Assembly (NCBI GenBank): GCA_003565815.1
Contig: PXAS01000235.1
Span: 1-8,464, forward strand
DNA length: 8,464 bases
Reading direction: 5' to 3'
From: PVC group bacterium
Lineage (GTDB): Bacteria > Verrucomicrobiota > Kiritimatiellia > SS1-B-03-39 > UBA6053
How positions within the stretch are numbered: the first letter of the stretch is position 1; every line of letters starts with the position of its first letter. The notes under the pieces were generated by a model. The model searched no databases, had not been told where the DNA came from, and saw nothing but the letters and a program-made list of their open reading frames with translations. Both the position numbers and the translations under genes were made by a program. This document shows positions 5,899 through 8,464 of this stretch, piece by piece.

Positions 5899-8414
5899 AA
5901 AAACTTTTTCCGACCTTGTTTCTTGTCCTGTTTTCCGCGCTCCCGCTGGCGGCCCAGCACAATCACATTCACCGTACCGCCGTCGAAGCGCCCGAGCGCG
6001 TATTGGACCGGGTGGGGGCGTTGCCCATATTGCATGACGGACGGGTCATGCCTTTGGATACGTTCGCCCGCATCCATTTGACCCAGTTTTCGGGCAAGAA
6101 AACCCTCATGGGCAAAAGCGCCATGGAAATCATGGGGGAAATTTTGTTTACGCCCTCCGCAACCCACGATTATCCGCTGTTTTTGGTAAACAACCACGCG
6201 GTTTTGGAGGCCATGGGCGTGGAGATTTTCCAGGAGCCCGTGGGCGACATCAAAGCTTCCAGCCGCCGTTTCAGTTATCATCACCTCCTGCCCGGTCTCA
6301 ACGAATTACAGCGCTTGGCCATGCAGGCCAGCCAAATCGAAGCCGAAGACCGCGAACCGGTTGATCAGGAAATTCTCCGTTTGTTTTCCAACGTGGTGAC
6401 CTACCGTGATCTGGGCTTGGTGTTCGAATATCTGCGCCCAACGCCCATGTTGGGATTCCAGGATCCCGCATTGCGAGACACCCTCGGACTGGACCCCGAT
6501 CGCATCCTCTATTCCTATGCGGAATTGCGTTCCAAAGCCGGCGAATTGTCCGCCCGGCTTCCCCTGAACAGCTCCGTGGAAAACATGGAGGCCGCGATCC
6601 AGGAGGAAAGTCCCGAGGTGCAATTCTTTTGGATGCAACTCCTCGGCTTTTCCGCGTTAAGCGAAGACACGCCCTTCAAAGTGTTGCCCGCCGCTCCTCA
6701 TGGCGAACCCGTGTGGATGGCCCCATTTGATGCCCGGTATGGCAATCACCAGGACCGTGAACTCCGCGAAGCGGGAAGCCGGCTGTCCCAGTTGGCGGTG
6801 GCGTGGATGATGGAAGACTGGGATGAGGTGATTTCCGCCTACGAAGACGTGATTGCCTTTTCGCGCGACCGGATGAGCCACGTGCGGGACGTGGGGCTGA
6901 CTGTCAGCGAGGCCCGTTACAACCGCGCAAATCTCTTTGGCAAGGCCCGTTTCTTCTATCTGATCGGCTTTTTCCTTGCCTTTGCTGCCATGGTCACGGA
7001 CAAAGACAAATGGCGGAAGCTCGCCTGGCTGCCCATGGGCGTGGCCGCGATTTGGCATCTCACCGGACTCATTTGGCGCGTTTACCTGACCGCACGCCCT
7101 CCCGTCACCAACCTGTATGGCACCTTCCTGTTCGTGGGCTTGGTTTGCCTGATTCTGGCCTTCCTGGTGGAGGCGTTTTGGAAGAACGGCCTGGGCCTTT
7201 TCGCCGGGGGACTGATTTGTTACAATTTCCTGATGCTGGCGGAACGCTTCGGCATGGAAGGGGACACGCTTCACAAAATGCAGGCGGTACTGGCCTCCAA
7301 CTTTTGGCTGAGCACCCACGTGCTCGCGGTCACCACCGGCTACGCCGGCGTCTTTATCGCCGGGGTTTTCGGGCATATTTGGCTGGTGATGCGCTTGATG
7401 AATCGCCCTGCCAAGCAACTCCAAGGCGTCATGGACATCATGATGCCGCTGATGGGCTTCGGGTTGACCTTTGCCTTTTTGGGGACCATGCTGGGCGGGG
7501 TGTGGGCGGATCAGTCCTGGGGCCGATTCTGGGGATGGGACCCCAAGGAAAACGGCGCCATTCTCATCGTGCTGTGGACGGCCGTGGTCTATCACGCCCG
7601 CGTGGGCGGCATCGTCCGTGAAATCGGAACCGCCGCCGGCGCGGCGTTCGGCTGCGTGATGGTGATGATCGCCTGGCTGGGCGTGAACCTTCTTGGCGTC
7701 GGTTTGCATTCATACGGGTTCACCAATGCCATGGCGGTCACGTTTTATCTCTACATTGGCGCCGAAATCGTGTTCCTCGTTCTTGTGGTCGGCACGATCA
7801 AAATCAAAGAAAGCGCCCCCGCTGCGGATTCAGCATCCGTCACGAACGGCAAAGACACGAAAGCGATTGAGAACAAAGTTCCGGCGGGGATTGAAATGCT
7901 CGCGGGCGCCCAGTTGCTCTGGGGGATCATGGGACTGTTCATTTTCCTCGTCGTTTTGGTGGGTTTTTCACGCCCGGGGGTGACGGTGACCTTGCAAAAG
8001 CTGGGGCTCTCCCAATTTTATTTGGGTTTCACCGCCTTTGTCCTGTTTTCCGGCGCCCTGGCCGGGGGCATCGGGCTCGGAGCCCGCAAGGCCTGGGGAT
8101 GGGTTGTCAGCACCACGCTCATGTTGTTTATCGTGGGACTGAAAATTGCGGCCCTGATCAAACTCGAACTCAAATTGGTCAACATGCCCCGGGAAAACTT
8201 CATCGAGCAGATGGGGCAACCCAAAACCATTGCCTTCCAGCATCTGATTCCCATGGTCCTGGCTTTCATGATTTTCCTCTATCTCATGAAAAAACCGATT
8301 CGGGCCTGGTGCGGCGTGCAGACGCAAGATTTCGGTCGTTTGATGATCATCATCTCCGGGGTTGCCGCGGGCATGGCCATCGTGTTCACCACCCTGGCAA
8401 TGGTTTTTGCGTGA
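5895..8414 (+). CDS. ccsA: CcsA cytochrome c synthase subunit with N- and C-terminal extensions
   Basis: This is the heme-handling half of System II. Its tryptophan-rich WWD loop and two external His bind heme exported from the cytoplasm for attachment to CxxCH motifs. The 839-residue product starts with a Sec signal peptide (1-20). A periplasmic domain of about 330 residues opens with ILHDGRVMPLDTFAR (45-59), an arrangement seen in long CcsA proteins of PVC and Bacteroidetes-type bacteria. The CcsA core runs from about 351 to 635. It includes RPPVTNLYGTFLF (401-413), His475 in LSTHVLAVTTGYA, the WWD motif WGRFWGWDPKEN (542-553), and His605 in LLGVGLHSYGF. A polar linker (about 636-663) leads to about five more hydrophobic segments (about 664-690, 706-728, 735-757, 780-798, 813-837) that I do not recognise. 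The ATG at 5895 overlaps the resB stop in ATGA and has GGAGG at 5882-5886. The frame is open to 5712, but that part is the resB shadow. Confidence 0.94.
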   Translation: MKKLFPTLFLVLFSALPLAAQHNHIHRTAVEAPERVLDRVGALPILHDGRVMPLDTFARIHLTQFSGKKTLMGKSAMEIMGEILFTPSATHDYPLFLVNNHAVLEAMGVEIFQEPVGDIKASSRRFSYHHLLPGLNELQRLAMQASQIEAEDREPVDQEILRLFSNVVTYRDLGLVFEYLRPTPMLGFQDPALRDTLGLDPDRILYSYAELRSKAGELSARLPLNSSVENMEAAIQEESPEVQFFWMQLLGFSALSEDTPFKVLPAAPHGEPVWMAPFDARYGNHQDRELREAGSRLSQLAVAWMMEDWDEVISAYEDVIAFSRDRMSHVRDVGLTVSEARYNRANLFGKARFFYLIGFFLAFAAMVTDKDKWRKLAWLPMGVAAIWHLTGLIWRVYLTARPPVTNLYGTFLFVGLVCLILAFLVEAFWKNGLGLFAGGLICYNFLMLAERFGMEGDTLHKMQAVLASNFWLSTHVLAVTTGYAGVFIAGVFGHIWLVMRLMNRPAKQLQGVMDIMMPLMGFGLTFAFLGTMLGGVWADQSWGRFWGWDPKENGAILIVLWTAVVYHARVGGIVREIGTAAGAAFGCVMVMIAWLGVNLLGVGLHSYGFTNAMAVTFYLYIGAEIVFLVLVVGTIKIKESAPAADSASVTNGKDTKAIENKVPAGIEMLAGAQLLWGIMGLFIFLVVLVGFSRPGVTVTLQKLGLSQFYLGFTAFVLFSGALAGGIGLGARKAWGWVVSTTLMLFIVGLKIAALIKLELKLVNMPRENFIEQMGQPKTIAFQHLIPMVLAFMIFLYLMKKPIRAWCGVQTQDFGRLMIIISGVAAGMAIVFTTLAMVFA

Positions 8415-8464
8415 ATTGAGCCGCGGGAAATTGGCAGTCCCTTGCCGATAACGTGAAGGTTGCC

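Noticed and set aside
6657..7709. Minus-strand open frame of 350 residues opposite ccsA
   Set aside because: Shadow frame. The plus strand carries the WWD motif and conserved His of CcsA.
8433..8446. GGCA/TGCC hairpin just after ccsA as a terminator
   Set aside because: Only four base pairs and no T-run. The operon could continue past the window edge.

Overview
The window looks like chromosomal DNA from a Gram-negative bacterium of moderately high GC. The best guess for lineage is the PVC group (Verrucomicrobiota, Kiritimatiellota or relatives). This rests on a sulfatase remnant, a lipid-anchored TAXI-type binding protein, a long CcsA with an extra periplasmic domain, and a GC-rich intergenic palindrome of a kind I associate with those genomes. 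The assignment comes from family knowledge and was not tested by a search.

Layout: bases 1-133 hold an open frame that may be the C-terminal end of an unrecognised upstream gene. A leader of about 140 bases with short repeats follows. Next is zwf (glucose-6-phosphate dehydrogenase, 277-1848, +), complete and with all signature motifs. Bases 1849-2835 are poor in genes: a short GC-rich palindrome (1925-1950), the C-terminal half of a sulfatase that has lost its catalytic N-terminus (2051-2584), and about 250 bases with no supportable gene. On the minus strand (3798-2836) lies a TAXI-family TRAP solute receptor with a lipoprotein signal and no permease gene in the window.

A 142-base divergent intergenic region separates the receptor from a plus-strand operon. 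It carries three copies of TTTCCAC, one inside a 12-bp palindrome, and a good sigma70-like promoter whose predicted start falls on the ATG of the first operon gene.

The operon (3941-8414) has three genes joined by 4-base ATGA overlaps: a proline-rich lipoprotein with two LPPxHPxxxM repeats, ResB/Ccs1, and CcsA. ResB and CcsA form the System II cytochrome c synthase, which carries heme across the cytoplasmic membrane and attaches it to apocytochromes. The CcsA has a periplasmic N-terminal domain of about 330 residues and about five extra membrane segments after the usual CcsA core. The lipoprotein is the least understood member. Its place at the head of the operon and its repeated His/Met motif make it the best candidate here for an undescribed accessory factor in cytochrome c maturation.
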